The notes beneath the pieces were generated by a model that was given only the letters and a program-made list of their open reading frames with translations, made no database searches and was not told where the DNA came from. The translations under genes were made by a program, and so were the position numbers. A stretch of DNA of 64,000 nt from Gemmatimonadales bacterium (GTDB lineage Bacteria > Gemmatimonadota > Gemmatimonadetes > Longimicrobiales > Gaopeijiaceae): contig REEG01000152.1 in assembly GCA_007695195.1 (NCBI GenBank), forward strand, positions 29,707-93,706, written 5' to 3'. Shown here in pieces: positions 1 to 9,785 of this stretch. Each line of letters begins with the position of its first letter. Position 1 is the first letter of the stretch.

Positions 1-887
1 GTGCATCCGCAGCCTATCGAGTAGCTCAGTTGGAGCTCGCCCGCGAGGTCGTCCTGGTGGACATCGCCGAGGGAATTCCCGAGGGCAAGGCTCTGGATCA
101 GTGGGAGAGCGCGCCGGTTGAGGGCTTTGACACCCGGGTTGTGGGTTCGTCCTCCTACGACCTGTCCGAGGGATCGGATCTCTTCATCGTCACCGCCGGC
201 CTCGCCCGGAAGCCGGGCATGAGTCGGGACGACCTCCTCAAGACCAACGCGGGAATCGTGGAGTCGGTGTCCAGGGAGATCGCACGGGTCGCGCCGGACT
301 CCATCATCATCGTGGTGTCCAATCCCCTGGACGTCATGTCCTACGTGGCCATGAAGACCACCGGTTTCCCCCGGGAGCGGGTCCTGGGAATGGCGGGAGT
401 TCTCGATACCGCCAGGTTCCGCTCCTTCATTGCCATGGAGTTGGACTGCTCGGTAGAGGACATCCAGGCCCTGGTTCTGGGTGGACACGGCGACACCATG
501 GTACCGCTGGTCAACTACACTTCGGTGAGCGGTATTCCCCTGACCCAGCTCCTTCCCAGGGATCGCATCGATGCCCTCATCGATCGGACCCGGAATGGGG
601 GCGCCGAGATCGTCGGCTATCTCAAGACAGGCAGCGCCTACTACGCTCCGGCCACGGCGGCGGTGCAGATGGCCGAGGCCATCTGCCGGCACAAGCGTCG
701 GATCCTTCCGTGCGCCGCCTACCTCCAAGGGGAGTATGGACAGGAAGACATCTTCCTGGGTGTACCGTGTCGAATTGGAGAGGGAGGGCTTCTGGACATC
801 ATCGAGGTCGAATTGACGGACGAGGAGCGGGCTCAGCTCGAGAACAGCGCCGAGGCCGTGCGTTCCACCATTGCGAAGCTCGGTTGA
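1..887 (+). CDS. mdh: malate dehydrogenase, 5'-truncated by window edge
   Basis: NAD-dependent malate dehydrogenase of the LDH-like type, converting malate to oxaloacetate in the TCA cycle. The frame is open from base 3 and reads ...ASAAYRVAQLELAREVVLVD, so the gene enters from outside the window and only the N-terminal strand and GxGxxG loop are missing; 294 residues are visible of a usual ~310. Visible marks are the substrate-binding loop LARKPGMSRDDL, the SNPLD motif, and GGHGDTMVPL with the catalytic His. It lies 128 bases upstream of sdhC, next to its TCA-cycle partner enzyme. An internal TTG at base 30 is not a plausible start because conserved sequence continues upstream of it. Confidence 0.95.
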   Translation, partial: ASAAYRVAQLELAREVVLVDIAEGIPEGKALDQWESAPVEGFDTRVVGSSSYDLSEGSDLFIVTAGLARKPGMSRDDLLKTNAGIVESVSREIARVAPDSIIIVVSNPLDVMSYVAMKTTGFPRERVLGMAGVLDTARFRSFIAMELDCSVEDIQALVLGGHGDTMVPLVNYTSVSGIPLTQLLPRDRIDALIDRTRNGGAEIVGYLKTGSAYYAPATAAVQMAEAICRHKRRILPCAAYLQGEYGQEDIFLGVPCRIGEGGLLDIIEVELTDEERAQLENSAEAVRSTIAKLG

Positions 888-949
888 GTGGATCCTCCGC
901 CGCCCCGTGGGGTTGGCGAACTCGTTCCTGAGCCTTTGTCCGTCAGGGA

Positions 950-992
950 GCCGCCCCTGCACCCCCGCGCCACTTCCGGGTTGAGGGGCGGC
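950..992 (+). terminator. inverted repeat between mdh and sdhC
   Basis: Perfect 9-bp arms GCCGCCCCT (950-958) and AGGGGCGGC (984-992) enclose a 25-nt loop. No T-run follows. It could weakly terminate mdh transcription or fold in the sdhC leader; the long loop makes a strong terminator unlikely. Confidence 0.3.
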
Positions 993-1015
993 GAAACCTC
1001 CAAGGAGCTCTGCTC

Positions 1016-1711
1016 ATGCGCCGCGTGTTGACGCTCTATCGGTCTTCGGTGGGGAAGAAGATCATGATGGCCATCTCCGGCCTCATTCTCTTCGGATTCA
1101 TCGTTGCGCACATGGTGGGCAACCTCAAGGCCTTCCAGTCGCCCAACGGGGACGGTACCCATCCCCTCGACACCTACGCCGAATTCCTCCGGGAGGTGGG
1201 ATATCCATTGGTCCCGGAGGGCGGGATCCTCTGGGCGTTCCGTCTCGTGCTTCTGGCGGCGGTGGGTGTTCATATCATCGCCGCCATCCAACTCTGGTCC
1301 GGAGCACGAACGGCGCGGCCGAGCCGGTACCGGAAGGAAGACTCGCAGGTCTTTTCCTATGCATCCCGGACCATGCGTTGGGGCGGGGTCATCGTGGCCG
1401 CCTTCGTGGTCTACCACATCCTCCACTTCACCACGGGCCATGTCCATCCGGACTTCGAGTATGGGCGAGTCTACGACAACCTGGTGGTGGGATTCCAGAA
1501 CCCGCTGGTGGCCGGCTTCTACATCGTGGCGGTGGGGGCGCTCTGTCTGCACCTCTATCACGGTCTCTGGAGCGTGTTCACCACTCTCGGCGTTCAGAAC
1601 CGGAAGATCGACCGGATCCGGCGTCCACTGGCCGCTGGGATCTCCGTCGTGCTCTTCGTGGGCTTCGTGTCGGTTCCCCTGGCCGTTCTGACCCGGATCC
1701 TGACGCTCTGA
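1016..1711 (+). CDS. sdhC: succinate dehydrogenase cytochrome b subunit (b558 family)
   Basis: Membrane anchor that binds heme b and quinone for succinate dehydrogenase/fumarate reductase. The 231-residue protein has about five hydrophobic helices. It begins with the family-typical MRRVLTLYRSSVGKKIMMAISG, followed by FIVAHMVGNLKAFQ. Conserved membrane His residues, candidate heme ligands, occur in AHMVGN, GVHIIAA, YHILHF and LHLYHGLWS. This single long subunit replaces separate SdhC and SdhD, as in Bacillus, Bacteroidota and related groups, and usually goes with menaquinone (family knowledge, not shown here). AAGGAG at 1002-1007 sits 8 nt before the ATG. It is followed by sdhA and sdhB. Confidence 0.93.
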   Translation: MRRVLTLYRSSVGKKIMMAISGLILFGFIVAHMVGNLKAFQSPNGDGTHPLDTYAEFLREVGYPLVPEGGILWAFRLVLLAAVGVHIIAAIQLWSGARTARPSRYRKEDSQVFSYASRTMRWGGVIVAAFVVYHILHFTTGHVHPDFEYGRVYDNLVVGFQNPLVAGFYIVAVGALCLHLYHGLWSVFTTLGVQNRKIDRIRRPLAAGISVVLFVGFVSVPLAVLTRILTL

Positions 1712-1773
1712 GCTGACCCCCCCTTGGCCCCGGGACGAGCAGGGCCCCCCTTCCCGTGAAATCGGAGATGTGA

Positions 1774-3693
1774 GTGCATATGGAGCTCGACGCCAAGATT
1801 CCGGACGGTCCCATCGCCGAGAAGTGGACACGCCGCCAGTTCGAGATGAAGCTGATCAATCCGTCCAACAAACGGAAATACAAGGTCATCGTGGTGGGGA
1901 CCGGACTGGCCGGTGGAGCCGCCGCCGCCACCATGGGTGAACTGGGCTATGATGTCCACTGCTTCACCTACCATGACTCGCCCCGCCGGGCCCATTCCAT
2001 CTCTGCCCAGGGGGGCATCAACGCCGCCAAGAACTACCAGGGCGACGGGGACTCCGTCTTCCGCCTCTTCTATGACACGGTGAAGGGCGGGGACTTCCGC
2101 TCCCGGGAGGCCAACGTCTACCGGTTGGCCGAGCTATCCCTGAACATCATCGATCAGGCGGTGGCCCAGGGCGTGCCCTTCGCCCGTGAGTACGGGGGAC
2201 TGCTGGACAACCGGTCCTTCGGTGGAGCGCAGGTCTCCCGGACCTTCTACGCTCGCGGGCAGACGGGCCAGCAGCTTCTCCTGGGGTGCTATCAGGCGCT
2301 GGAACGTCAGATCCACGAGGGTGCCGTGAAGATGTACAACCGGCACGAGATGATGGATGTGGTGATCGTGGATGGACGGGCCCGGGGGATCGTCACTCGC
2401 CACCTGGTCACAGGAAAGATCGAGGCCCACATGGCCGATGCCGTGGTCCTGGGGACCGGAGGCTATTCCAACGTCTTCTTCCTCTCGACCAACGCCAAGG
2501 CGTGCAACGTCACGTCGATATGGCGAGCCGCCAAGCGCGGGGCCGGCTTCGCCAATCCCTGTTTCACCCAGATCCACCCCACCTGCATTCCCCAGAGCGG
2601 CGAATACCAGTCCAAGCTCACCCTCATGAGTGAGTCGCTCCGGAATGACGGCCGGATCTGGGTCCCCAAGAAAGCTGGCGACGATCGTCGGGCCGGGGAC
2701 ATCCCCGAGTCCGAGCGGGATTACTACCTCGAACGCCTCTATCCCTCGTTCGGAAACCTTTCGCCCCGGGACATCGCTTCACGACGGGCCAAGGAGCTGG
2801 TGGATGCGGGGCACGGCGTGGGGCCGCTCAACAACGGCGTCTATCTGGACTTCCGGGACGCCATCCAGCGCCTGGGGAAGGGCAAGGTACAAGAGCGCTA
2901 CGGCAACCTCTTCCAGATGTATGAGAAGATCACGGGAGAGGATCCGTACTCGGTTCCCATGCGCATCTTCCCGGCCCCCCACTACACCATGGGGGGGCTC
3001 TGGGTGGATTACGACCTCATGACCAACATCCCCGGCTTGTTCGCCATCGGTGAGGCGAACTTCTCGGATCACGGCGCGAACCGGTTGGGTGCATCGGCCC
3101 TCATGCAGGGGCTGGCCGACGGCTACTTCATCCTTCCCCTCACCGTGGGGAACTACCTGGCCGAAGCCCCTCGCGGCGGTGTCGACCCGGACCACCCGGC
3201 GGCTCGGGACGTCATCGCCGAGACCACGGCGCTCCAGGAGAGGCTTCTGGCCGCCAATGGGAAACGGAGCGTCGACTCCTTCCACATGGAGTTGGGACGG
3301 ATCGTCTGGGATCACTGCGGAATGGCCCGCAACGACAGCGGTCTCAAGGAAGCGCTGAAGCGGATCCCGGAGCTTCGGGAGGAGTTCTGGCGGGACGTGA
3401 AGGTGCCCGGCAGTGGAGCCGATCTGAACCAGTCGCTGGAGAAGGCCGGACGGGTGGCGGACTTCATGGAGTTCGCCGAGATCATGTGTTGGGACGCTCT
3501 GACCCGAGATGAGTCCTGCGGCGCCCATTACCGCGAGGAACATGTGACTGAGGAGGGTGAGGCCAAGCGGGACGACGAGAACTTCCTCCACGGTGCGGTG
3601 TGGGAGTTCAAGGGCGCAGGCGAGGAGCCTGTCCGACACGAGGAGCCTCTCCACTTCGAACACGTGCCCCTCTCACAGAGGAGCTACAAGTAA
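1774..3693 (+). CDS. sdhA: succinate dehydrogenase/fumarate reductase flavoprotein subunit
   Basis: FAD-containing catalytic subunit that oxidises succinate to fumarate at the membrane face. At 639 residues it is full length. The dinucleotide fold [13 protein letters not shown] is near residue 45. The segment [19 protein letters not shown] carries the His expected to bind FAD covalently and a family-typical QGG. Active-site segments include FTQIHPTC and, near the C-terminus, the substrate-site Arg region [20 protein letters not shown]. The GTG at 1774 has CGGAG 6 nt upstream; the ATG at 1780 is the alternative start. The stop codon overlaps the sdhB start by one base. Confidence 0.95.
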   Translation: MHMELDAKIPDGPIAEKWTRRQFEMKLINPSNKRKYKVIVVGTGLAGGAAAATMGELGYDVHCFTYHDSPRRAHSISAQGGINAAKNYQGDGDSVFRLFYDTVKGGDFRSREANVYRLAELSLNIIDQAVAQGVPFAREYGGLLDNRSFGGAQVSRTFYARGQTGQQLLLGCYQALERQIHEGAVKMYNRHEMMDVVIVDGRARGIVTRHLVTGKIEAHMADAVVLGTGGYSNVFFLSTNAKACNVTSIWRAAKRGAGFANPCFTQIHPTCIPQSGEYQSKLTLMSESLRNDGRIWVPKKAGDDRRAGDIPESERDYYLERLYPSFGNLSPRDIASRRAKELVDAGHGVGPLNNGVYLDFRDAIQRLGKGKVQERYGNLFQMYEKITGEDPYSVPMRIFPAPHYTMGGLWVDYDLMTNIPGLFAIGEANFSDHGANRLGASALMQGLADGYFILPLTVGNYLAEAPRGGVDPDHPAARDVIAETTALQERLLAANGKRSVDSFHMELGRIVWDHCGMARNDSGLKEALKRIPELREEFWRDVKVPGSGADLNQSLEKAGRVADFMEFAEIMCWDALTRDESCGAHYREEHVTEEGEAKRDDENFLHGAVWEFKGAGEEPVRHEEPLHFEHVPLSQRSYK

Positions 3694-4454
3694 TGAAGCT
3701 GAAGCTGCATATCTGGCGTCAGGCGAGCCCCCAGGCCAAGGGGGAATTCAAGGCCTACGATCTGGACGGTGTGTCTCCCCACATGTCGTTCCTGGACATG
3801 TTGGACCTCCTGAACGAGCAGATCCTCCACGAGGGTGGAGAACCGGTGGCGTTCGAGCACGACTGCCGGGAGGGGATCTGCGGAACGTGTGGTATGGTCA
3901 TCAATGGAATCGCCCACGGGCCGGAGAAGCTCATTACGGCCTGCCAGCTCCACATGAGGACCTTCAACGACGGCGACGAGATCTGGATCGAGCCTTGGCG
4001 GGCCGCCGCGTTCCCGGTCATGAAGGATCTGGTGGTGGAACGGGCCGCCTTCGACCGGATCATCCAGTCCGGTGGGTACATCTCGGTCCGGTCGGGGAGC
4101 GCCCAGGACGCCAATGCCATTCCCATTCCCAAGGAAGACGCGGACCGAGCCTTCGACGCGGCGGCGTGTATCGGCTGCGGTGCCTGCGTGGCCGCCTGTC
4201 CCAACGCCTCGGCCATGCTCTTCACTGCCGCCAAGGCCGCGCACCTCTCCTATCTGCCCCAGGGCCAGACGGAGCGGCTGCAACGGGCTGCCAACATGGT
4301 CACGGCCCACGATGAGGAAGGCTTCGGCAACTGTACCAACCACGGTGCCTGCCAGGAGGTCTGTCCCAAGGGAATCAGCGTCGACTACATCGGGCGCCTG
4401 AATCGCGACCTCCTCAAGGCGACCCTGTCGGGCGTCGAGGTCTCGACCCGCTGA
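3693..4454 (+). CDS. sdhB: succinate dehydrogenase iron-sulfur subunit
   Basis: Electron-transfer subunit linking the SdhA flavin to quinone, 253 residues. The N-terminal plant-type ferredoxin fold has the [2Fe-2S] ligands in [10 protein letters not shown] plus the later TAC. The C-terminal part holds [12 protein letters not shown] and [14 protein letters not shown], the ligands for the [4Fe-4S] and [3Fe-4S] clusters. The start is the ATG overlapping the sdhA stop (TAATG); AGAGGAG lies just upstream. Longer in-frame starts inside sdhA are unlikely because conserved sequence begins [10 protein letters not shown]. It ends the sdh operon, followed by a strong hairpin. Confidence 0.95.
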   Translation: MKLKLHIWRQASPQAKGEFKAYDLDGVSPHMSFLDMLDLLNEQILHEGGEPVAFEHDCREGICGTCGMVINGIAHGPEKLITACQLHMRTFNDGDEIWIEPWRAAAFPVMKDLVVERAAFDRIIQSGGYISVRSGSAQDANAIPIPKEDADRAFDAAACIGCGACVAACPNASAMLFTAAKAAHLSYLPQGQTERLQRAANMVTAHDEEGFGNCTNHGACQEVCPKGISVDYIGRLNRDLLKATLSGVEVSTR

Positions 4455-4477
4455 CCCCAGCACGTCCTCGGCTTGCC

Positions 4478-4519
4478 GGTACCCCACCGTCCCCGTAACA
4501 TCTCCGGCGGTGGGGTACC
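4478..4519 (+). terminator. 12-bp perfect stem after sdhB
   Basis: GGTACCCCACCG (4478-4489) pairs perfectly with CGGTGGGGTACC (4508-4519) across an 18-nt loop, starting 24 bases after the sdhB stop. There is no T-run, so it may be a Rho-assisted terminator or an mRNA-stabilising 3' end. It ends 12 bases before the next start codon. Confidence 0.5.
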
Positions 4520-4531
4520 CAGGTCACATTG

Positions 4532-7237
4532 ATGGAGCCGGCGCCCCGACCCCACCGGTCCGGCCCCCGTGATCCCTTCCATATGCCCTTTCTCGTCCGT
4601 CAGGGGCTCCAGCAGCCACACCCCACATCCCGTTTCCGTTCCGCCTCACTTGGCCTGCTGGCGGTTCTCCTGACCTTCGCCGCGTTTCCCGGCACAGGCC
4701 CGTCATTCCTTGAGGCGCAGGCCCCCACCTTCGAGGAGGTGGTGGGATTCGACCTGGGCCACGGCATGGTGCAGCACCATGAGATGGTCCGGTATCTGGA
4801 AGCCCTCGCCGCATCGTCGGATCGGGTCCGTCTGGTGAACCAGGGGCGGAGTATCGAGGGCAGGGACCTCTGGATGGTGGTGGTTTCGGACCCGGCGAAC
4901 CTGCAACGCCTGGATGAGATCCGGGAGGTGGCGCGGCGCCTCAACGATCCCCGGGGTACATCCCGCTCCGAAGCCGAAGCGCTTCTGGTGGACCAACCGG
5001 TCATCAGTTGGATCGGGGGCACCCTCCACGGCTTCGAACTCTCGGGGACCGAAGCCGTCCTCATGGCGCTGGAACGGCTCACCACCTCCGACGACGCCGA
5101 GACCCGGCGCATTCTGCAGGAGTCGGTGGTTCTCCTCGATCCCATCCTGAACCCCGATGGGCGGGACCACTTCGTCCTTCACAATCTCCGGACCCTGGGC
5201 CGGGTGCCGGCGTCGGACCGGCGGGATTGGTCCAATGACTTCACCGGATGGGAGGCGCGGAGATATCGGACCAACCACTACTACCACGATCCCAATCGGG
5301 ACTGGTTCGCCCACGTCTTCCCCGAGACCCGGGCCCGGGTGACCACGGTGCGGGACTGGCGTCCCCAGATCCTGGTGGATATCCACGAGATGGGCGCCGA
5401 CGTGGAGTTCTACTTCGATCCGCCCACCGACCCCATCAACCCCTTCTTCCCGGACTTCGGGACCTGGGGATTCGAGCTCTTCGGTGCCGCCTACCGGGAG
5501 GCTTTCGACGAGGCCGGGTTCGAGTACATGACCGAGGAGCGCTTCACCTTCTTCTTCCCCGGGTTCCTTACAGCGTTCGGGTCATACCAGGGCGGGGTGG
5601 GGATGCTTTTCGAACAGGGATCCACCCGGGGCCTCGCCATGACCCGTGCCGACGGATCGGTCCGGACCTTCCGGGATGCCGTGGACCAGCAGTACGTGGC
5701 CACGTGGACGGCGCTGGTGACCGCCGCCGACCACCGGGAAGAGCTGCTCTCCCGGTACGACCAGGGACACCGGGACGCGGTGGCCGACGGAGAGTCGGGG
5801 ATCCGGCGCTACATCCTGCCTGCCGGAGAGGCCGACCCCCATCATCTGCGGGAACTGGTGGATCTCCTTCTGCGGAACGGCATCGAGGTGGACCGCCTCA
5901 CCGAAGAGGTCCGCATCGGCGGACTTCGCGACCGGACCGGCGCCGGTGCCGGCGAGCGCACCTTCCCTGTGGGAAGCTACGTGGTGGAGGCCGCCCAGCC
6001 ACGCAACCGGATGATCCGGGTTCTCCTGGAGCCCGAAACCCCGGTACCTGCCCCCTTCCTGGAGCTGGCCCGGGAACGAATCGACCGCGGCGAGAACCCC
6101 CGGTTCTACGATGTCACCTCCTTCTCACTCCCCCTCTTCTTCAACCAGCCGGCGTTCTCGTCGTCGGCCGGCGGCGCGCTTCCGGTGGAACGGGTGACGG
6201 AAACCGCCGATGGCTCCCAGGCTCCCGGAGCACGAGCCGCCTACGCCTATCTCCTGGATGGACACAATTCCCGGTCCCTCTCGGTGGCGGCGCATCTGAG
6301 GGAGCGAGGATACCGCATGGCCTTCCTGGCGGCCCCCACGCAGATCGGCGGTGAGGTTGTCCCGTCCGGGTCCATCGTGGTCCGGACGGGACAGAACGAA
6401 GCATCCGTCCATGACTCGGTGCGGGAGTTGGCCATCCGCTTCGGCGTTGCGGTGCGGCCGGTGGATTCAGGGGCAGGGGACCCGGGCTTCCCGGCGCTGG
6501 GGACGGGGGATGCCTTCCCCATGGTCCTCCCCCGCATTGCCCTGGTGGCCGAGGGGCCGGTGGACGCCTACTCCTTCGGATACGCATGGGGCACGCTGGA
6601 CTGGCAGTACGAGATCCCCAACACCGTGATCCGGGCCGAGAGCCTGGGCGGTGCCGACCTGGGGGACTTCAATGTTCTGGTGATCCCCGAGGCCCCGGCG
6701 GGAGCCCTGGCCCGGCTGCTGGGCGAAGCAGGTATGGAAAGCCTGCGGCATTGGGTCCGGCACGGGGGGACGCTCATCACCATCGGGGCCGCCGTGGACT
6801 TCGCCCGTGATCCCCTCGGACTCCTGTCCCTACGGAGCTGGTACGACACCGAGGCCGGAGCCGATGCCGTCCCCTACGACGCGGTGGGCGCCTTCTTCCG
6901 CGGTGAGTTGAACCGGGCCTACTGGCTCGCTTCCGGGATTCCCACAGGAGAGCTTCCGGTTCAGGTGCGCTCCTCGCGCCTCTACCTCGCTCCCACAGGG
7001 AGCCCATCCGCCGGGCGACGGGTTGTGGGCACCTTCGCCTCCGACGACCTCAATATGTCCGGGCACGCCTGGCCCGAAACCCTGGAGCGGGCTCCGGGCA
7101 CCGTGTTCGCATACGAGGAACGAATCGGCTCCGGGCGGGTCATCGCTTTCTCCGAGGATGTGAACTTCCGCGGGTACTGGAGGGGGGGACAGCGCCTCTT
7201 CCTCAATGCCGCCGTCCTCGGACCCAGCGCGCCCTGA
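4532..7237 (+). CDS. secreted M14-family zinc carboxypeptidase
   Basis: Large exported metallopeptidase (about 901 residues) expected to cleave C-terminal residues of peptides outside the cytoplasm. A hydrophobic stretch SLGLLAVLLTFAAF near residues 39-52, followed by LEAQA, looks like a signal peptide; because it lies late, the true start may be the in-frame ATG at 4583. Zinc ligands of the M14 fold are seen as H166xxE169 (LHGFELSG), with NPDGR near 207 and H285 in DIHEMG; E361 in GMLFEQGS is the likely general base. The C-terminal ~400 residues contain a PVDAYSFGYAWGTLDW segment and a Rossmann-like part (FNVLVIPE), resembling glutamine-amidotransferase-like tails found with such peptidases. 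It is probably used for peptide scavenging. Confidence 0.85.
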   Translation: MEPAPRPHRSGPRDPFHMPFLVRQGLQQPHPTSRFRSASLGLLAVLLTFAAFPGTGPSFLEAQAPTFEEVVGFDLGHGMVQHHEMVRYLEALAASSDRVRLVNQGRSIEGRDLWMVVVSDPANLQRLDEIREVARRLNDPRGTSRSEAEALLVDQPVISWIGGTLHGFELSGTEAVLMALERLTTSDDAETRRILQESVVLLDPILNPDGRDHFVLHNLRTLGRVPASDRRDWSNDFTGWEARRYRTNHYYHDPNRDWFAHVFPETRARVTTVRDWRPQILVDIHEMGADVEFYFDPPTDPINPFFPDFGTWGFELFGAAYREAFDEAGFEYMTEERFTFFFPGFLTAFGSYQGGVGMLFEQGSTRGLAMTRADGSVRTFRDAVDQQYVATWTALVTAADHREELLSRYDQGHRDAVADGESGIRRYILPAGEADPHHLRELVDLLLRNGIEVDRLTEEVRIGGLRDRTGAGAGERTFPVGSYVVEAAQPRNRMIRVLLEPETPVPAPFLELARERIDRGENPRFYDVTSFSLPLFFNQPAFSSSAGGALPVERVTETADGSQAPGARAAYAYLLDGHNSRSLSVAAHLRERGYRMAFLAAPTQIGGEVVPSGSIVVRTGQNEASVHDSVRELAIRFGVAVRPVDSGAGDPGFPALGTGDAFPMVLPRIALVAEGPVDAYSFGYAWGTLDWQYEIPNTVIRAESLGGADLGDFNVLVIPEAPAGALARLLGEAGMESLRHWVRHGGTLITIGAAVDFARDPLGLLSLRSWYDTEAGADAVPYDAVGAFFRGELNRAYWLASGIPTGELPVQVRSSRLYLAPTGSPSAGRRVVGTFASDDLNMSGHAWPETLERAPGTVFAYEERIGSGRVIAFSEDVNFRGYWRGGQRLFLNAAVLGPSAP

Positions 7238-7283
7238 CCTGGGACATGGGCCATCACAACAGGGAGTTCACGGAGAAGGATTC

Positions 7284-7793
7284 ATGACCACTGCTCACGC
7301 CTCGACGCCCCGCACCCGCTCTGCCCTTGCCCTACCAGGTCTCGGCCGGCTTTCCTCTGCCCTTGTCGTTGCGCTGGGCCTGCTCCTGGCAGGTTGCCTG
7401 GACGGCACCACCACCGGCGTCGACCCGGCTCCCACGGTGGACGAGGTGGAGTTCTCGCCCATCTTCGACATCGATCTCTCGGCCATGGAGGAGCGCCCAT
7501 CGGGGCTCTGGGTCCGAGAGGACATTGTGCCCGAAGACGGCACCCGGGCGGGGGAGTTCGACCTCGTGGTGGTGGATTACGTGCTCTGGCTACCCAACGG
7601 GGAGGAGGCCGACCGGGGACGGCTCGACTTCGTCCCCGCCGGAGGGCAGCTCATCGCCGGATTCACCGAAGGTGTGTTGGGGATGCGGGAGGGTGGACGG
7701 CGACTTCTCCTGGTTCCGCCGCATCTGGCGTATGGGGGGCGGGACTGGCTCGTCTTCCGGGTGGACCTCATTTCCGTGAACCCCCGGGACTGA
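7284..7793 (+). CDS. FKBP-type peptidyl-prolyl isomerase lipoprotein
   Basis: Predicted lipoprotein of 169 residues with an N-terminal hydrophobic segment ending in the lipobox LLAGC (Cys near 38), so it should be anchored in a membrane facing the periplasm. The C-terminal half matches the FKBP fold: LIAGFTEGVLGMREGGRRLL and VPPHLAYG are the classic VIxGWxEGLxGMxxGGKR and IPPxLAYG motifs. The usual segment between LAYG and the final strand (GxxIPPNATL) is missing, the text going directly to GRDWLVFRVDLISV, so catalytic activity may be reduced and a chaperone role is possible. The start ATG has GGAGAAGGA just upstream. Confidence 0.8.
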   Translation: MTTAHASTPRTRSALALPGLGRLSSALVVALGLLLAGCLDGTTTGVDPAPTVDEVEFSPIFDIDLSAMEERPSGLWVREDIVPEDGTRAGEFDLVVVDYVLWLPNGEEADRGRLDFVPAGGQLIAGFTEGVLGMREGGRRLLLVPPHLAYGGRDWLVFRVDLISVNPRD

Positions 7794-7815
7794 GGGCAGG
7801 GGAGGAGCGGATGCC

Positions 7816-7837
7816 GGGATCGGACCGGCCCGATCCC
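7816..7837. terminator. hairpin between convergent genes
   Basis: GGGATCGG (7816-7823) and CCGATCCC (7830-7837) form a perfect 8-bp stem with a 6-nt loop in the 45-base space between the convergent FKBP gene and dcd. Position and symmetry suggest a bidirectional terminator, though no clear T-run is present. Confidence 0.5.
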
Positions 7838-7838
7838 C

Positions 7839-8393
7839 TCAGAGCCGGGGTAGGGTCACTCCCACCTGGTTCTGGTACTTCCCCTTTCGGTCGGCGTACG
7901 CCACCTCAGGCTCCTCGTCTCCCTGGAAGAAGATGAGCTGCGCGATCCCCTCGTTGGCGTAGATCTTCGCCGGCAGGGGGGTCGTGTTTGAGATCTCCAG
8001 GGTGAGGAAGCCCTCCCACGTCGGCTCCAGCGGCGTCACGTTCACGATGATGCCGCAGCGTGCGTACGTGCTCTTCCCCACGCACAGCACCAGGGTGTCC
8101 CTCGGCACACGGAAGTACTCCACGGTCCGGGCAAGGGCGAAGGAGTTGGGTGGGATCAGGCACGTATCGGCGTGCACATCCACGAACGACCGGTCATCGA
8201 AGCGCTTGGGGTCCACCACCACGTTGTGGACATTGGTGAATACCTTGAATTCAGGCGCCACCCGGATGTCGTATCCGTACGACGAGACCCCGTAGGAGAT
8301 GACCCCGGCACGAACCTGACCCGGCTCGAAAGGTTCGATCATCCCGTGGTTCTCACTCATCTTCCGGATCCAGCGGTCGCTTCGAATGGTCAT
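7839..8393 (-). CDS. dcd: dCTP deaminase
   Basis: Converts dCTP to dUTP for dTMP synthesis. The protein has 184 residues. Family marks are SSYGYDIR near 38-44, the phosphate-binding [10 protein letters not shown] (105-114, with R112 at the place of the conserved Arg) and the catalytic Glu in LTLEISN (E133). The C-terminal sequence [14 protein letters not shown] is the usual lid that closes over nucleotide. The KST version of the loop (rather than RSS) is common in bacterial Dcd. It is read divergently from the nuo operon, with 290 bases between the starts. Confidence 0.93.
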   Translation of the reverse strand: MTIRSDRWIRKMSENHGMIEPFEPGQVRAGVISYGVSSYGYDIRVAPEFKVFTNVHNVVVDPKRFDDRSFVDVHADTCLIPPNSFALARTVEYFRVPRDTLVLCVGKSTYARCGIIVNVTPLEPTWEGFLTLEISNTTPLPAKIYANEGIAQLIFFQGDEEPEVAYADRKGKYQNQVGVTLPRL

Positions 8394-8596
8394 GACGGTG
8401 GTTCAAGGGTGGAGGGGCCGGCGAGAACTGCACACCGGCCTACGACCGGGGCAGATCTCCGAAACGGGTGGGAACATGGCGAGCGAGGGGCTACTTCACA
8501 AGGCTGGAGCGGGGTCGGTGGGAGGTCCCGAGCTTGGGCCTCGGCCGGCTCCAGGCGCAGCGGGTGTCCAGTTCGGGTGTCGGGTGGCAATTCGGG

Positions 8597-8626
8597 TTGA
8601 CACCCTTCGACGGTTTCGGGTACCTT
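8597..8626 (+). promoter_or_regulatory. putative sigma-70-type promoter of the nuo operon
   Basis: TTGACA at 8597-8602, an 18-nt spacer, then TACCTT at 8621-8626, 58 bases before the nuoA start. The same TTGnnn...TAnnTT layout occurs upstream of sucC, pyrG and the TPR gene. Nothing else was recognised in the 290-base dcd-nuoA gap. Confidence 0.6.
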
Positions 8627-8683
8627 TTGGCGCCGATAAGACAAGCTAAATGCTCTTAAGAATTATTCCTGCCACGGCGGACC

Positions 8684-9040
8684 ATGACGGAAAGCTACCT
8701 CCCGGTGCTGATCCTCCTGGGCGTCTCCATCGTGAATGCTGTGGGGATGCTGGCGGCTGCTCACATCCTCAACCCTCGACGGGCGACGCCTGAGAAGGAC
8801 ATGCCTTACGAGTCCGGGATGGTGCCTCTCGGGGACACCCGGGCTCGGTTCTCGGTGAAATTCTACACCGTGGCCATCAGCTTCATCATCTTCGACCTTG
8901 AGGCCATCTTTCTCATCCCGTGGGCTGTGGAGATGCGGACGTTGGGGTGGGAGGGATTCATCGCCGTCTCCATCTTCATGGCCATCCTGGTGGTCGGGTT
9001 CGTCTACGAGTGGCGGAAGGGAGGTCTGGACTGGGAATGA
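8684..9040 (+). CDS. nuoA: NADH-quinone oxidoreductase subunit A
   Basis: Small membrane subunit of complex I near the quinone channel, 118 residues with three hydrophobic helices. The conserved loop [20 protein letters not shown] and the following [15 protein letters not shown], with its membrane acidic residues, are diagnostic. First gene of the 14-gene nuo operon; its stop overlaps the nuoB start (ATGA). Confidence 0.95.
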   Translation: MTESYLPVLILLGVSIVNAVGMLAAAHILNPRRATPEKDMPYESGMVPLGDTRARFSVKFYTVAISFIIFDLEAIFLIPWAVEMRTLGWEGFIAVSIFMAILVVGFVYEWRKGGLDWE

Positions 9041-9732
9041 GTGATACCACTAGCGTGCGCCAAACCCCGTCAGCGGCGGGAAGTGGACTGCCGGGCGGGA
9101 TCTTCGGAGAGGGGACGCCCACCTTTCTGACCACGAAGGTGGACTTCGTGGTGAACTGGGCCCGCAGGAATTCCCTCTGGCCCATGCCCTTCGGAACGGC
9201 GTGCTGCGCCATCGAGATGATGGCCTCGGCCGCGTCCAACAACGATCTGGCTCGTTTCGGGATGGAGCGGATGTCGTTCTCCCCGAGACAGGCCGACGTC
9301 CTGATCTGCGCCGGACGCGTTCCGTACAAGCTGGCGCCGGTGCTCAGAAGGATCTGGGACCAGATGCCCCAGCCCAAGTGGGCGGTGTCCATGGGTGCCT
9401 GTGCATCGTCGGGAGGAGTCTTCGACGCGTACTCCATGGTGCAGGGGATCGACACCATCATCCCGGTGGATGTCTACGTGCCGGGATGTCCCCCTCGGCC
9501 CGAGGCCCTCATCTACGGCCTCATCATGATCCAGGAGAAGATCCGGGGCGAAACGCTGGGACAACATGCCCGGAACCGGGCGGAAGACCCGGCAGCCGTC
9601 GGCCGTCCCAGAGCCGATGCCGCCGAGGTTGAGGCGCTCTCCCACCCCTTCGGCAACTCAACAAACCAGAATCGGGCCAGCGGTCTTGTGCCCGGGATCC
9701 CCACCGTGCGGCCGGGAGATCGAATTCCCTGA
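9037..9732 (+). CDS. nuoB: NADH-quinone oxidoreductase subunit B
   Basis: Carries cluster N2, the last [4Fe-4S] centre before quinone. The 231-residue protein has the tandem cysteines in [11 protein letters not shown], then GACASSGG and VPGCPPRPE, giving the four ligands. The start is the ATG overlapping nuoA by 4 nt. The core ends near residue 175; the last ~50 residues are a hydrophilic, Pro/Arg-rich tail longer than in E. coli and probably disordered. Confidence 0.95.
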   Translation: MSDTTSVRQTPSAAGSGLPGGIFGEGTPTFLTTKVDFVVNWARRNSLWPMPFGTACCAIEMMASAASNNDLARFGMERMSFSPRQADVLICAGRVPYKLAPVLRRIWDQMPQPKWAVSMGACASSGGVFDAYSMVQGIDTIIPVDVYVPGCPPRPEALIYGLIMIQEKIRGETLGQHARNRAEDPAAVGRPRADAAEVEALSHPFGNSTNQNRASGLVPGIPTVRPGDRIP

Positions 9733-9785
9733 CAGTTCCCGGCGTTCCAGGGGACCCGTCCGCCAACCAGATGAGGAGAGGTGGG

